Assembly (NCBI GenBank): GCA_903849645.1
Contig: CAINJJ010000050.1
Span: forward strand, 28,025-92,024
Reading direction: 5' to 3'
Origin: an uncultured Acidobacteriaceae bacterium
GTDB lineage: Bacteria > Acidobacteriota > Terriglobia > Terriglobales > Acidobacteriaceae
Length of the DNA: 64,000 nucleotides
The translations under genes and the position numbers were made by a program. Below are positions 63,773 through 64,000 of this stretch, piece by piece. Within the stretch, counting starts at the first letter, position 1, and every line of letters begins with the position of its first letter. The notes beneath the pieces were generated by a model. That model was not told where the DNA came from, did no database searches, and saw only the letters and a program-made list of their open reading frames with translations.

Positions 63773-64000
63773 CAAGGGCGGCGTAAAAGGGAACCACTGT
63801 GGCGGCGTAAAAGGGAGCCAGTAGAGGGTTGAGTCGGGCATTTCGGGGGAGGAGGGGCGCCGGAGCGTCGCGGCGGCGGCCCTCCTCCCCCGAGGCGCGT
63901 TGGGGAGGGGCTGTCAGGCTCGTTTTCGGCGGCTTTGCTTGAGGCGGTAGGAGTCGGCGTTCATCTCCAGGATGTGGACGTGGTGGGTGATGCGGTCGAG
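63770..64000 (-). mobile_element. istB: End of IS21-family-like element with partial istB
   Basis: 63914-64000 minus encodes LDRITHHVHILEMNADSYRLKQSRRKRA* (IstB C-terminus); duplicated terminal motif GGCGGCGTAAAAGGGAnCCA at ~63777 and ~63802. Confidence 0.85.

Overview
High-GC bacterial chromosomal segment. The gene content (several Cna/carboxypeptidase-regulatory-domain TonB receptors, GH2/GH31 enzymes, CIRCE-groESL, dispersed intergenic repeats) looks like Acidobacteriota, but this is inferred from style only. Conserved genes recognised: partial hemA with ccsA, a mutS-nagZ-anmK-peptide SBP chain, beta-mannosidase, GT4, lpxD, MASE1/PAS/GGDEF diguanylate cyclase, ftcD, PagL-like, yebC, GH31, purQ, CpsB-type PHP phosphatase, SDR, groES/groEL, two Cna-type TonB receptors, and a cobalamin-riboswitch-controlled TonB receptor. 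The most interesting locus is 16896-19561 (minus). It is a compact four-gene RiPP-type metallophore cluster: a secreted 98-aa six-Cys precursor with tandem CKxKNxCKGxGGC repeats, a DUF692/MNIO enzyme, a DUF2063/HvfC-like partner and DoxX, with an ECF sigma/anti-sigma pair nearby. Other points of interest: a nucleotidyltransferase (CCA-adding-like) with an acidic segment plus a histone-H1-like Lys/Ala/Pro tail; a tRNA-Arg with an integrase remnant marking a mosaic island that carries a 2285-aa truncated multicopper-oxidase-like/beta-helix giant ORF; a 52-bp tandem repeat that also occurs in inverted orientation elsewhere in the window; and an IS21-like (IstB) end that truncates the histidine kinase gene next to an OmpR-type regulator. 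No rRNA or CRISPR array was seen. Everything was read by eye from the sequence and the supplied ORFs; no database search was run.
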